Shown in pieces: positions 27,569 through 36,338 of a stretch of 64,000 nucleotides of DNA (position 1 is its first letter; each line of letters starts with the position of its first letter). The DNA lies in the NCBI RefSeq assembly GCF_049999945.1, contig NZ_JBLYUB010000013.1:138866-202865 (forward strand). Direction: 5' to 3'. The position numbers and the translations under genes were made by a program. The DNA comes from Planosporangium spinosum (GTDB lineage: Bacteria > Actinomycetota > Actinomycetes > Mycobacteriales > Micromonosporaceae). Under the pieces are notes generated by a model that was given only the letters and a program-made list of their open reading frames with translations, made no database searches and was not told where the DNA came from.

Positions 27569-29587
27569 GTGAGTGAGGCCGCGCCCCAGACCCGCGCGCC
27601 GGTGAAGGCGCCGGCCCGGCGGGCTCCCCGGGCACGCCCCGAACCGGCCGGGTCGTTGCCGGTGGCCCGGGTCTGCGTCGACGTGCCGCTGGCCCACCTC
27701 GACCGCCCGTTCGACTACCTGGTGCCGGCCACGCTCGACGGGCAGGCCGTGCCGGGTACCCGGGTGCGGGTCCGCTTCGCCGGCCAGCTCGTCGACGGGT
27801 ACCTCCTGGAGCGGGTCGAGGACTCCGCGCACGGCGGCCGACTCGCCTTCCTGGAACGGGTCGTCTCACCCGAGCCCGTCGTCCACCCCGAGATCGTCCG
27901 GCTCGCCCGCGCGGTGGCCGACCGGTACGGCGGCACCCTCGCCGACGTGCTGCGCCTCGCGGTACCGCCGCGGCACGCCAGGGCCGAAGGTCGGGTGGAC
28001 CCGCCGGTGGACGCCGCGCCGCCGCCGGCCGCCGAGCCCGGCGGCTGGTCTGTGTACCCGGCGGGCGCCGCGTTCCTGCGCGCCGTCGGCGACGGCCGGC
28101 CCGCGCGGGCGGTGTGGAGCGCGCTGCCGGGTGAGGAGTGGCCGGCCCGGCTCGCCGAAGCCGCCGCCGCCGCGGACGCCGCCGGACGGGGCGCCGTGCT
28201 CGTCGTCGCCGACGCCCGCGACCTCGACCGGCTCGACGCCGCCCTCACCCGCGCGCTCGGGCCGGGCCGGCACGTCGCGCTGTCGGCCGCGGTCGGGCCG
28301 GAGGAGCGGTACCTGCGGTTCCTGGCCGCCAGCCGGGGCCGGGTCCGCGTCGTCGCCGGTACCCGGGCGGCCGCGTTCGCCCCGGTCGAGCCGCTCGGCC
28401 TGGTCGCCATCTGGGACGACGGTGACGACCTGCACGCCGAGCCGCGCGCGCCGTACCCGCACGCCCGCGAGGTACTGCTCACCCGCGCCCAGCTCGCTGA
28501 CTGCGCCGCACTGGTCGGCGGGTACGCCCGCAGCGCCGAGACGCAGCTGCTGGTCGAGACCGGCTGGGCCAGGGAGATCGCCGCACCGCGCGAGACGGTG
28601 CGCCACGCCGCGCCGCACGTGCAGCCGGTCGGCGACGACGTCCAGCGCGACCGGGACCCGGCCGCGGTCTCCGCCCGGCTGCCCAGCATCGCCTGGCGGG
28701 CCGCCCGGGACGCCCTCGCCGCCGGCGCCCCGGTCCTGGTACAGGTCCCCCGGCGCGGCTACCTGCCGTCGGTGGCCTGCGCCGAGTGCCACACCCCGGC
28801 GCGCTGCCCGTCCTGCGCCGGCCCGCTCGCGCTGCGGGAGGCCAGTGGCGCGCCGGGCTGCCGCTGGTGCGGCAAGGTCGCCGCGGCGTACGCCTGCCCG
28901 GCGTGCGGCGGCCGCCGGCTGCGCGCGTCCGTGGTCGGCGCCCGGCGTACCGCCGAGGAGATGGGCCGGGCGTTCCCGGGCGTGCCGGTGCGTACCAGCG
29001 GCCGGGACGGCATCCTGGCCGGTGTGCCCGCCCAGCCCGCGCTCGTGGTCTCCACGCCCGGGGCGGAGCCGGTCGCGGCCGACGGCTACGGTGCCGTCCT
29101 GCTGTTGGACACCTGGGCGCTGCTGACCCGCGCCGACCTGCGGGCGGGCGAGGAGACGCTGCGGCGCTGGTTCGCCGCCGCCGCGCTGGCGCGACCCGCG
29201 CACCGGGGTGGCAAGGTCGTGGTCGCCGCCGACGCCGGTGTCCCTACGGTGCAGGCACTGGTGCGGTGGGACCCGGCCGGGCTCGCCGCCCGGGAACTCG
29301 CCGAGCGCCGGGAGCTGCGGTTCCCGCCCGCGGTCCGGTTCGCCTCGGTCACCGGTACCCCCGACGCCGTCGCGGACCTGCTCGCGGTGGCCGAGCTGCC
29401 GGCGGAGGCCGAGCTGCTCGGGCCGGTACCGGCCGCCGACCCCGACCAGGAGCGGATGCTGGTACGGGTGTCCCGGTCGGCCGGCCGGTCACTGGCCGCC
29501 GCCCTGCACGCCGCGGCCGGGGTGCGCAGCGCGAAGAAGGCGCGCGACCCGGTACGCGTCCAGATCGACCCGCTGGAACTGCTCTGA
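27569..29587 (+). CDS. priA: PriA-like primosomal protein N', ATPase motifs lost
   Basis: 672 residues. The N-terminal 3'-end-binding domain (VARVCVDVPLAHLDRPFDYLV) is conserved. The helicase region is degenerate: no Walker A GxxxxGKT is found between residues 150 and 250, and the DEEH box reads WDDGDD. The zinc-binding insert keeps eight cysteines (CAECHTPARCPSC, CRWCG, CPACGG). The C-terminal domain is present. Actinobacterial PriA proteins are known to lack helicase motifs, so this is probably a replication-restart scaffold rather than a pseudogene. GTG 27569 follows a -10-like sequence. Confidence 0.88.
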   Translation: MSEAAPQTRAPVKAPARRAPRARPEPAGSLPVARVCVDVPLAHLDRPFDYLVPATLDGQAVPGTRVRVRFAGQLVDGYLLERVEDSAHGGRLAFLERVVSPEPVVHPEIVRLARAVADRYGGTLADVLRLAVPPRHARAEGRVDPPVDAAPPPAAEPGGWSVYPAGAAFLRAVGDGRPARAVWSALPGEEWPARLAEAAAAADAAGRGAVLVVADARDLDRLDAALTRALGPGRHVALSAAVGPEERYLRFLAASRGRVRVVAGTRAAAFAPVEPLGLVAIWDDGDDLHAEPRAPYPHAREVLLTRAQLADCAALVGGYARSAETQLLVETGWAREIAAPRETVRHAAPHVQPVGDDVQRDRDPAAVSARLPSIAWRAARDALAAGAPVLVQVPRRGYLPSVACAECHTPARCPSCAGPLALREASGAPGCRWCGKVAAAYACPACGGRRLRASVVGARRTAEEMGRAFPGVPVRTSGRDGILAGVPAQPALVVSTPGAEPVAADGYGAVLLLDTWALLTRADLRAGEETLRRWFAAAALARPAHRGGKVVVAADAGVPTVQALVRWDPAGLAARELAERRELRFPPAVRFASVTGTPDAVADLLAVAELPAEAELLGPVPAADPDQERMLVRVSRSAGRSLAAALHAAAGVRSAKKARDPVRVQIDPLELL

Positions 29588-29591
29588 TCCT

Positions 29592-29648
29592 TCCCGTGAT
29601 CACGGACACGTTGCGGGGGTGCCCCTGAACTCTTCGCGGATCACGGGA
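29592..29648 (+). terminator. palindrome between priA and def
   Basis: Outer arms TCCCGTGATC (29592-29601) and GATCACGGGA (29639-29648) are perfect, and GGGG/CCCC lies inside. The inner part is only weakly paired. GATC-ended family member. Confidence 0.4.
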
Positions 29649-29715
29649 GGGGCGGGGCGGAGCCGCGCGGCGGGTGAGGGGAGAAGGCGTGGAAGAGCCG
29701 GGTCCGTGGTACCCG

Positions 29716-29721
29716 TAGACT
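29716..29721 (+). promoter_or_regulatory. candidate -10 before def
   Basis: TAGACT 37 bases before the def GTG, with TAGATT 3 bases further on as an alternative. The leader would hold the GGAGGGA site. Confidence 0.4.
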
Positions 29722-29758
29722 CATAGATTCTTGACCAGCGTGGAGGGAGCGTGCCCGG

Positions 29759-30310
29759 GTGACCGTGCAGCCGATCCGCCTGTTCGGCGACCCGGTGTTG
29801 CGTACTCCGGCCGAGCCGGTGGTTGATTTCGACAAGGAGCTTCGCCAGCTCGTCGAGGACCTGACCGAGACGATGCGCGAGCAGAGCGGGGCCGGGCTCG
29901 CGGCACCGCAGATCGGGGTGGGCCTGCGGGTGTTCACCTTCGACGTCGACGACGTACTCGGGTACATGGTCAACCCGGTGCTGGACTTCCCCGACTCCGA
30001 GGAGCAGGACGGCCCGGAGGGCTGCCTGTCCATTCCGGGGCTGTACTTCGACACCAAGCGCCGGCAGAACGTGGTCGCCAAGGGCTTCAACGTGTACGGC
30101 GACCCGATGCAGATCGTGGGCACCGGCCTGATGTCGCGCTGCATCCAGCACGAGACCGACCACCTCGACGGCGTGCTGTTCGTCGACCGGCTCGACCGGG
30201 CCGCGCGCAAGGAGGCGCTGCGGGCCATCCGGTCGGCGGACTGGTACGACCCGACCAAGCCGCCCCAGATCAAGGTGAGCCCGCACGGCTCCCGGGGTAT
30301 CTTCGGCTAG
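29759..30310 (+). CDS. def: peptide deformylase
   Basis: 183-residue metalloenzyme removing N-formyl groups from nascent proteins. The three motifs are present: GAGLAAPQIG, EGCLS with the metal Cys, and QHETDHLDG with the HExxH ligands. GTG 29759 has GGAGGGA 10 bases upstream. fmt starts 2 bases after the stop, the standard pairing of formylation and deformylation. Confidence 0.95.
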   Translation: MTVQPIRLFGDPVLRTPAEPVVDFDKELRQLVEDLTETMREQSGAGLAAPQIGVGLRVFTFDVDDVLGYMVNPVLDFPDSEEQDGPEGCLSIPGLYFDTKRRQNVVAKGFNVYGDPMQIVGTGLMSRCIQHETDHLDGVLFVDRLDRAARKEALRAIRSADWYDPTKPPQIKVSPHGSRGIFG

Positions 30311-30312
30311 CC

Positions 30313-31257
30313 ATGCGACTTGTCTTCGCCGGAACGCCCGCCGTCGCGCTGCCCGCGCTCGACGCCATCGCCGCATCCCATCACGACCTCGTCGCCGTGG
30401 TCACCCGGCCCGACGCGCCGGCCGGGCGCGGCCGGCGGCTGGTGCGCTCACCCGTCGGTGCCTGGGCCGACGAGCGGGGGATCGAGGTGCTGACCCCGCA
30501 GCGGCCACGTGAACCCGAATTCCTCGACCGGCTGCGGGAGATCGCACCGGACTGCGTGCCCGTGGTCGCCTACGGCGCCCTGGTGCCGCCGGCCGCGCTG
30601 GAGATCCCCCGGTACGGCTGGGTCAACCTGCACTTCTCGCTGCTGCCGGCGTGGCGCGGCGCGGCCCCGGTGCAGTACGCCATGATGCACGGCGACGAGC
30701 TGACCGGCGCCAGCGTCTTCCAGCTCGAGGAGGGACTGGACACCGGCCCGGTGTACGGCACCCTCACCGAGGCGATCAAGCCGTCCGACACCGCCGGCGA
30801 CCTGCTCGACCGGTTGGCGGTCGCGGGCGCCGGGCTGCTGGTCGGCGTGCTCGACGGGATCGAGGCGGGGACCCTGGAGGCGGTACCGCAGCCGCACGAG
30901 GGGGTTACGCTCGCGCCGAAGGTGACCGTCGAGGACGCCGCCGTGCGGTGGACCGATCCGGCGTTCGCGGTCGACCGCCGCATCCGTGGCTGCACCCCCA
31001 ACCCCGGTGCCTGGACCACGTTCCGCGGGGAGCGGGTCAAGCTCGCACCCGTGACGGTCGTCCCGGGCGGGCCGGCGCTGGCGCCCGGGGAGCTGCTCGT
31101 GGAGCGCGGGCGGGTGCTCGCGGGTACGGCCACCGACCCGGTCGCGCTGGGCGAGGTGCGCGCGGCGGGCAAGAAGGCGATGCCGGCGGACGCCTGGGCA
31201 CGCGGGGTCCGCCCCGCCGCCGGCGAGCGCGTGGGGGAGGGCGGCGCCCCATCATGA
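30313..31257 (+). CDS. fmt: methionyl-tRNA formyltransferase
   Basis: 314-residue enzyme formylating initiator Met-tRNA. N-terminal FAGTPAVALPAL; the formyl-THF and catalytic loop HFSLLPAWRGAAPVQ with Asn-His-Asp-type active site; DTGPVYG; and a C-terminal OB domain. It overlaps rsmB by 4 bases (ATGA). Confidence 0.95.
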   Translation: MRLVFAGTPAVALPALDAIAASHHDLVAVVTRPDAPAGRGRRLVRSPVGAWADERGIEVLTPQRPREPEFLDRLREIAPDCVPVVAYGALVPPAALEIPRYGWVNLHFSLLPAWRGAAPVQYAMMHGDELTGASVFQLEEGLDTGPVYGTLTEAIKPSDTAGDLLDRLAVAGAGLLVGVLDGIEAGTLEAVPQPHEGVTLAPKVTVEDAAVRWTDPAFAVDRRIRGCTPNPGAWTTFRGERVKLAPVTVVPGGPALAPGELLVERGRVLAGTATDPVALGEVRAAGKKAMPADAWARGVRPAAGERVGEGGAPS

Positions 31258-32750
31258 GTGAGGCCGGGAGGCCGGCCCGGCAGGGCCGGCAGGGCCCGCC
31301 GGAGCGGGAGCGCCGGGGACAGCGGTCGGACCGGGACCGTCGGGGCCAGCAGGACCGCCGGGGCCAGCAGGGCAGGGGTCGGCCGCCGGCGGATCCGGCC
31401 CGGCGCGCCGCCTACGAGGCCGTGGCGGCGGTGCACCGCGACGACGCGTACGCCAACCTGGTCCTGCCCCGGATGCTGCACCAGGCGCGGCTGCACGGGC
31501 GGGACGCGGCCTTCGCCACCGAGCTGACGTACGGCACGCTGCGGCTGACCGGCACGCTCGACGCGATCATCGCCAACGCGGCCGACCGGGACGTGGCGCG
31601 CATCGACCCGCCGGTCCGCGACGCGCTGCGGCTGGGCGCCTACCAGCTGCTGCGGACCAGGGTCGCCGCGCACGCGGCCGCGAGTACGACCGTCGACCTG
31701 GTCCGCGCGGTCGCCCCCGGCGCCATCGGCTTCGCCAACGCCGTCCTGCGGCGGATCTCCGAGCGGGACTGGGACGGCTGGATCGAGCGGCTGACCGAGG
31801 GCACCGACGACCCGGTCCGCCGGCTCGCGCTCGCCCACGCCCATCCGGAGTGGATCGTCCGGTCGTTCTCGGACTCGCTGCGCGCGGGTGACGGAGGCGA
31901 ACTCGCCCGTGCCCTCGCCGCCGACAACGAGGCCCCGCCGGTCCACCTGGCGGCCCGGCCGGGGCTGATGACCGCGGCCGAGCTGGCCGACGAGGTCGGC
32001 GGCGAGCCGGGCCGGTACTCGCCGTACGCGGTCTACCTGCCCGGCGGGGCGCCCGGCGACATCCCGGCGATCCGCGAGGGGCGGGCGCACGTACAGGACG
32101 AGGGCAGCCAGCTCGTCGCCGCGGCGCTGGCCAACGCGACCGTGGCCGGTCCGGAGCGGCGCTGGCTGGACCTGTGCGCCGGTCCGGGCGGCAAGTCGGG
32201 GCTGCTCGGCGCGATCGCCGCCGAGCGGGGGCTGCACCTGACCGCCGTCGAGGTGACCCCGCACCGGGCCGAGCTCGTCGCGGGCGCCACCCGCAACCTG
32301 CCGGTGGACGTGGTGACCGCCGACGGCCGTGACGTCGGCGCCATCGAGGAGCTGCCCGAGCAGGGCTTCGACCGGGTACTGGTGGACGCGCCGTGCACCG
32401 GCCTGGGTTCGCTGCGGCGGCGGCCGGAGTCGCGCTGGCGCCGGCAGCCGTCGGACCTGCCCCCGCTCACCCGGTTGCAGCGCGAGCTGCTCGCCGCCGG
32501 GCTGCGCGCGGTCCGGTCGGGCGGTGTCGTGGCGTACGTGACGTGCTCACCCCACCTGGTGGAGACCGAGGTCGGCGTCACCGAGGCGTGCCGGCGCGCG
32601 GAGTACCCGGTGGATCTGCTCGATGTCCGGCCGCTGCTGCCGGCCGGCCTGCCCGCGCTCGGCGGCGGCCCGAGCGTGCAGCTGTGGCCGCACCGGCACG
32701 GTACCGACGCGATGTTCCTGGCGGTGCTGCGCCGCGGAACCTCCTCGTGA
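31254..32750 (+). CDS. rsmB: 16S rRNA (cytosine-967-C5)-methyltransferase
   Basis: 498 residues. Residues 1-45 are a disordered Arg/Gln/Gly-rich tail, then a NusB-like RNA-binding domain (45-180) and a Rossmann methyltransferase: LDLCAGPGGKSGLLGA binds SAM, DAPCTGLGSLRRRPE and VAYVTCSPH hold the two catalytic cysteines. The N-terminal tail contains repeated RRGQ units. ATG 31254 overlaps fmt. A palindrome overlaps its stop. Confidence 0.93.
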   Translation: MSEAGRPARQGRQGPPERERRGQRSDRDRRGQQDRRGQQGRGRPPADPARRAAYEAVAAVHRDDAYANLVLPRMLHQARLHGRDAAFATELTYGTLRLTGTLDAIIANAADRDVARIDPPVRDALRLGAYQLLRTRVAAHAAASTTVDLVRAVAPGAIGFANAVLRRISERDWDGWIERLTEGTDDPVRRLALAHAHPEWIVRSFSDSLRAGDGGELARALAADNEAPPVHLAARPGLMTAAELADEVGGEPGRYSPYAVYLPGGAPGDIPAIREGRAHVQDEGSQLVAAALANATVAGPERRWLDLCAGPGGKSGLLGAIAAERGLHLTAVEVTPHRAELVAGATRNLPVDVVTADGRDVGAIEELPEQGFDRVLVDAPCTGLGSLRRRPESRWRRQPSDLPPLTRLQRELLAAGLRAVRSGGVVAYVTCSPHLVETEVGVTEACRRAEYPVDLLDVRPLLPAGLPALGGGPSVQLWPHRHGTDAMFLAVLRRGTSS

Positions 32751-32797
32751 TCGTGGGGGCCTCGTCCGGGGCTGGGCGCGGAAGAGCCGCCACGATC
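32749..32797 (+). terminator. palindrome after rsmB
   Basis: Arms GATCGTGGGGG (32749-32759) and CCGCCACGATC (32787-32797), 10 of 11 matched. The left arm begins in the rsmB stop codon. GATC-ended family member. Confidence 0.4.
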
Positions 32798-32831
32798 GTG
32801 GGCGGCGGCGGACGGCCGGAGTGCCCCTCCG

Positions 32832-32837
32832 TACACT
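32832..32837 (+). promoter_or_regulatory. -10 before rpe (leaderless start)
   Basis: TACACT ends 6 bases before the rpe GTG at 32844, so transcription should start at or next to the start codon. Confidence 0.5.
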
Positions 32838-32843
32838 GATCAC

Positions 32844-33536
32844 GTGGCCGATTCGTCGCTCGTCGTCGCTCCCAGCATCCTCGCCGCGGACTTCGCGCAC
32901 CTCGCCGACGAGGCGCGCGCCGTCGAAGGCGCCGCCGACTGGCTGCACGTCGATGTGATGGACAACCACTTCGTGCCGAACCTGACGATCGGCCTGCCGG
33001 TGGTGGAGAGCCTGCGCAAGGCGACGACGATCCCGTTCGACTGCCACCTGATGATCGAGGACCCGGACCGGTGGGCGCTCGGTTACGCCGAGGCCGGCGC
33101 GTACAACGTGACCTTCCACGTCGAAGCCGTGGCGGACCCGGTGGGGCTGGCGAGGAACCTGCGCGCGGCCGGCAGCAAGGCCGGGCTGGCGATCGACCGG
33201 GACACGCCGGTGGAGCCCTACCTGGAGCTGTTGCCGCACGTCGACACGCTCCTGATCATGACGATCAAGGCCGGCTTCGGCGGCCAGCGGTTCCTTCCGG
33301 AGATGCTCGACAAGGTGCGCACCGCGCGGCGGCACGTGGCGGGCGGCCACCTCGAGCTGCGCATCGAGGTCGATGGCGGGATCGCCGACGACACCATCGC
33401 GGCGGCCGCCGAGGCCGGTGCGGACGCCTTTGTGGCCGGTACCGCCGTGTACGGGGCGCAGGACCCGGCCGAGGCGGTCCGCCGGCTGCGGCAGCGGGCG
33501 GCGGATGCCGTCGGTGGGGTAGACCGCACGGCGTAG
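32844..33536 (+). CDS. rpe: ribulose-phosphate 3-epimerase
   Basis: 230-residue TIM-barrel enzyme interconverting ribulose and xylulose 5-phosphate. Motifs: PSILAADFAHL, HVDVMDNHFVPNLTIG with metal His/Asp, DCHLMIEDP, MTIKAGFGGQRF, and EVDGGIADDT with the second catalytic Asp. The GTG lies just after TACACT. The receiver-GGDEF gene begins 41 bases after the stop, probably in the same unit. Confidence 0.95.
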   Translation: MADSSLVVAPSILAADFAHLADEARAVEGAADWLHVDVMDNHFVPNLTIGLPVVESLRKATTIPFDCHLMIEDPDRWALGYAEAGAYNVTFHVEAVADPVGLARNLRAAGSKAGLAIDRDTPVEPYLELLPHVDTLLIMTIKAGFGGQRFLPEMLDKVRTARRHVAGGHLELRIEVDGGIADDTIAAAAEAGADAFVAGTAVYGAQDPAEAVRRLRQRAADAVGGVDRTA

Positions 33537-33577
33537 ACCGGGTAGACCGTAAGGCGACGCCAGACGAGGAGGTCGCC

Positions 33578-34555
33578 GTGAGCGTCGAGGGGGTCGCGGT
33601 CGGTACCGACCTGACCGGGCAGGACGAGTCCGACCTGGTGGTCGTCGTGGACGACGACCTGGACATCGCGCGCTTCGTCGAGGTCAACCTCAAGCTCGAG
33701 GGGTACCGGGTGCTCCTGGCGCACGACGGCGAGGAGGCGCTGGAACTGATCGAGCGTCACCAGCCGGCGCTGGCCATCGTCGACTGGATGATGCCCAGGA
33801 TCGACGGGCTGGAGCTGACCAAGCGGCTGCGCACCAACCCGCTGACCACGGCGATGCCGGTGATCATGTTGACCGCGCGCGGACTGACCGCCGACAAGGT
33901 CCTGGGCCTGACCGCCGGCGCCGACGACTACCTGGTCAAGCCGTTCGACACGATGGAACTGGTGGCGCGGGTGCAGGCCACCCTGCGGCGCAACCAGGAG
34001 GCTCGGGAGATCTCCCCGCTGACCGGGCTGCCGGGCAACACGCGCATCCTGCGCGAGATCGCCGACCGGGTCAACGGCGGCACCGACTACGCGGTCTGCC
34101 ACATCGACATCGACCGGTTCAAGAGCGTCAACGACGTGTACGGCTTCGCCCGCGGTGACGAGTTCATCTGCGCACTCGCCCGGTCGCTGCACCGCGCCGT
34201 CGTCGAGGTGGGCCTGCCGCCGGTGTTCCTGGGCCACATCGGCGGCGATGACTTCATCCTGGTGTGCACCCCCGAGCAGGTGTATCCGGTGACCGAGCGG
34301 GCGGTCGTTGACTTCGAGGCGGCGGCCGACGCGCTCTACGACCCGGTCGACCGCGACCGGGGGTACGCCGAGGTGGTCAAGCGCAACGGTGAGGTGACGC
34401 GGGCCAACCTGGTCACGCTGTCGATCGGGGTGGCGGTGTCGACCAACCGCCGCGACGCCAGCCCGCGCGAGATCATCGAGATCGCCACCGAGATGAAGAG
34501 CGTCGCGAAGGGCCACGACGGCTCGTACGTGGCGATGGACCGCCGGCGCGTCTGA
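33578..34555 (+). CDS. receiver-GGDEF response regulator (putative diguanylate cyclase)
   Basis: 325 residues. Receiver domain at 20-140 with acidic pocket VVDDDLD, phospho-acceptor Asp69 in IVDWMMP and switch lysine in YLVKPFD. The GGDEF domain (145-320) has HIDIDRFKSVND (metal and base binding) and GGDDF at 222-226 in place of GGDEF; the conservative change keeps the acidic residue. No RxxD inhibitory site is seen five residues upstream. Cytoplasmic. Start GTG 33578 follows GAGGAGG at 5 bases. It may make c-di-GMP for BldD, but that link is inference. Confidence 0.88.
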   Translation: MSVEGVAVGTDLTGQDESDLVVVVDDDLDIARFVEVNLKLEGYRVLLAHDGEEALELIERHQPALAIVDWMMPRIDGLELTKRLRTNPLTTAMPVIMLTARGLTADKVLGLTAGADDYLVKPFDTMELVARVQATLRRNQEAREISPLTGLPGNTRILREIADRVNGGTDYAVCHIDIDRFKSVNDVYGFARGDEFICALARSLHRAVVEVGLPPVFLGHIGGDDFILVCTPEQVYPVTERAVVDFEAAADALYDPVDRDRGYAEVVKRNGEVTRANLVTLSIGVAVSTNRRDASPREIIEIATEMKSVAKGHDGSYVAMDRRRV

Positions 34556-34671
34556 GGTCGCCGCACCTCGACCTCCGGCGGGGTCGGCCCCCGGGTGTGG
34601 CGGTGTGACGTGCGTCGCTCACCCAGGGTCGCTTACGGCACTGGTGTGCAAGACTCGCAGGGTACCCACCA

Positions 34672-34817
34672 CGCGCTGGCGGGGCTCGGTGAAAGTCCGA
34701 ACCGGCGGTGACCCGGCCTTCTGCGAGGCCGGCAGCCCGCTACCCGGTCACATCCAGTGACCGGTGGATCCGGTGTGATTCCGGAGCCGACGGTGAAAGT
34801 CCGGATGGGAGGCAGCG
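34672..34817 (+). promoter_or_regulatory. FMN riboswitch (RFN element)
   Basis: The conserved 5' part GGTGAAAGTCCGAACCGGCGG and the 3' part GCCGACGGTGAAAGTCCGG with ATGGGAGG frame several internal stems (CCGGCC/GGCCGG; CCGGTCAC/GTGACCGG). This is the standard FMN aptamer. It lies 126 bases before ribE; a terminator hairpin follows directly. The 116 bases between the preceding gene and the aptamer show no gene. Confidence 0.95.
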
Positions 34818-34865
34818 CGCGGGAGTCGGCCGTCATGATCGGCCGTCGGGTGCCGCGCGCGTTTT
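34815..34865 (+). terminator. FMN riboswitch expression platform (intrinsic terminator)
   Basis: GCGCGCGG (34815-34822) pairs with CCGCGCGC (34853-34860), with an inner CGGCC/GGCCG stem at 34827-34831 and 34841-34845, followed by GTTTT. The left arm overlaps the 3' end of the aptamer, so FMN binding and terminator folding are coupled. Confidence 0.7.
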
Positions 34866-34942
34866 CGCGGCCACCCGTCTCTCTCCTGCTCGTGCCCTGC
34901 CCGCCGCCGGCGCGCCTGCTGCGCGCGAAGGAGGCGGCCGGC

Positions 34943-35539
34943 ATGTTCACCGGCATCATTGAGGAACTCGGCACCGTCGTCGGCTGGGACGCCGCCCGGA
35001 CCCGGCTGACCGTACGTGGCGAGGTCGTCGCCGCCGACGCCCGGCACGGTGACTCGATCGCGGTCAACGGCGTCTGCCTGACCGTCGTCGAGGTCGACGG
35101 CGGGGTCTTCACCGCCGACGTCATGAAGGAGACCGTCGACCGGACGTCGCTCGCGGCGCTGGCGCCCGGCGACCCGGTCAATCTGGAGCGCGCCGCGACC
35201 CTGGCCACCCGGCTGGGCGGCCACCTCGTCCAGGGGCACGTCGACGGCGTCGCCACGATCGTGCACCGGGAGCCCGGCGCGGACTGGGAGACGGTGCGCT
35301 TCAGCCTTCCGGACCGGCTCGAACGGTACGTGGTGGAGAAGGGCTCCATCACCGTGGACGGGGTGTCGCTCACCGTCGCGGCGGTCGGCCCGGACTTCTT
35401 CGAGGTCGGTCTGATCCCGACCACCCTCAAGCTCACCACCCTGGGGCACAAGGGCGTCGGTGACCCGGTCAACCTGGAGGTCGACGTGGTCGCCAAGTAC
35501 GTGGAGAAGCTGGTCGCCCGCCGGGACGGCGACGCGTGA
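34943..35539 (+). CDS. ribE: riboflavin synthase alpha chain
   Basis: 198-residue trimeric enzyme dismutating two lumazines to riboflavin. Two lumazine-binding repeats: MFTGIIEELGTV at the start, GDSIAVNGVCLTV in repeat 1, then GHLVQGHVDGVA and KGSITVDGVSLTV in repeat 2. ATG 34943 with AAGGAGG 7 bases upstream is certain. First gene after the FMN riboswitch; the stop overlaps ribM. Confidence 0.96.
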   Translation: MFTGIIEELGTVVGWDAARTRLTVRGEVVAADARHGDSIAVNGVCLTVVEVDGGVFTADVMKETVDRTSLAALAPGDPVNLERAATLATRLGGHLVQGHVDGVATIVHREPGADWETVRFSLPDRLERYVVEKGSITVDGVSLTVAAVGPDFFEVGLIPTTLKLTTLGHKGVGDPVNLEVDVVAKYVEKLVARRDGDA

Positions 35540-36234
35540 TGGGGGCGGTGCGCTGGCTGCTCGACGCCGAGGTGCACATCGGCGGCTCGGCCGTCCTCTG
35601 GCGTGAGATCGTCGGAAACGTCTTCGGCCTGGCGTCCGCGCTGCTCGGCATGCGCCGGCTGGTGTGGGCCTGGCCGATCGGCATGCTCGGCAACGCCCTG
35701 CTGTTCACCGTCTTCCTCGGCGGGGTGTTCACCACGCCGCAGGCCGTCGACCTGTACGGGCAGGCCGGGCGCCAGGTGTTCTTCTTCGCCGTGAGCGTGT
35801 ACGGCTGGTGGCGCTGGTCGCGTAACCGCAGGCTGGGCACCACCCCCGACGCCGGTGCGGTGGTGCCGCGCTGGGCCACCGGCCGGGAGCGCGTCCTGCT
35901 GCTCGCCGCGGTGCTGGTCGGGCTGGCGGTGGCCTACCCGGTCCTGGCGGCGCTGGGGTCGTGGGGGCCGCTGCCGGACGCCTGGATCCTGGTCGGCAGC
36001 CTGCTCGCCACGTACGGAATGGCGCGGGGCTGGGTGGAGTTCTGGCTTGTCTGGATAGCCGTCGACGCGGTGGGCGTACCGCTGCTGCTGCAGAGCCGGT
36101 TCTACCCGTCGGCGGCCATGTACGGCGTGTACGGGCTCTTCTGTGCCTGGGGTTTCGTCTCCTGGCTGCGCGCCTCCCGCGCACTGCACCGGCGCACCGA
36201 ACAGACACCGAGCTACGCGGAGGTCGCCGCATGA
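35539..36234 (+). CDS. ribM: riboflavin transporter RibM (PnuC family)
   Basis: 231-residue membrane protein with six to seven predicted helices; PnuC-type segments EIVGNVFGLASALLGMRR, WPIGMLGNALLF, YGQAGRQVFFFAVSVYGWW and the C-terminal SAAMYGVYGLFCAWGF. Position under an FMN riboswitch between ribE and ribAB is that of the energy-independent riboflavin importer RibM of Streptomyces and PnuX of corynebacteria. ATG 35539 or GTG 35536 are both possible. The stop overlaps the ATG of a micro-ORF repeat. Confidence 0.88.
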   Translation: MGAVRWLLDAEVHIGGSAVLWREIVGNVFGLASALLGMRRLVWAWPIGMLGNALLFTVFLGGVFTTPQAVDLYGQAGRQVFFFAVSVYGWWRWSRNRRLGTTPDAGAVVPRWATGRERVLLLAAVLVGLAVAYPVLAALGSWGPLPDAWILVGSLLATYGMARGWVEFWLVWIAVDAVGVPLLLQSRFYPSAAMYGVYGLFCAWGFVSWLRASRALHRRTEQTPSYAEVAA

Positions 36235-36338
36235 GCGAGGAGCGTCGACGATTCCGGCTCGGCGCGTCTGACGCCGCGCAGCGACCCAGCGCCGTCGCTT
36301 GCGAGCACCGCAGCGGATGCCAGGAGGGCAGGGCATGA
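36231..36338 (+). repeat. intergenic micro-ORF element between ribM and ribAB
   Basis: A 35-codon ORF fills the gap exactly: it begins MSEERRRFRLG at the ATG overlapping the ribM stop, ends HRSGCQEGRA, and its TGA overlaps the ribAB ATG. GGAGGG 6-7 bases before that ATG is the ribAB ribosome binding site. Only the start ATGAGCGAG and the layout match the other copies, so it is the most diverged member, or a different sequence in the same role. Confidence 0.6.
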
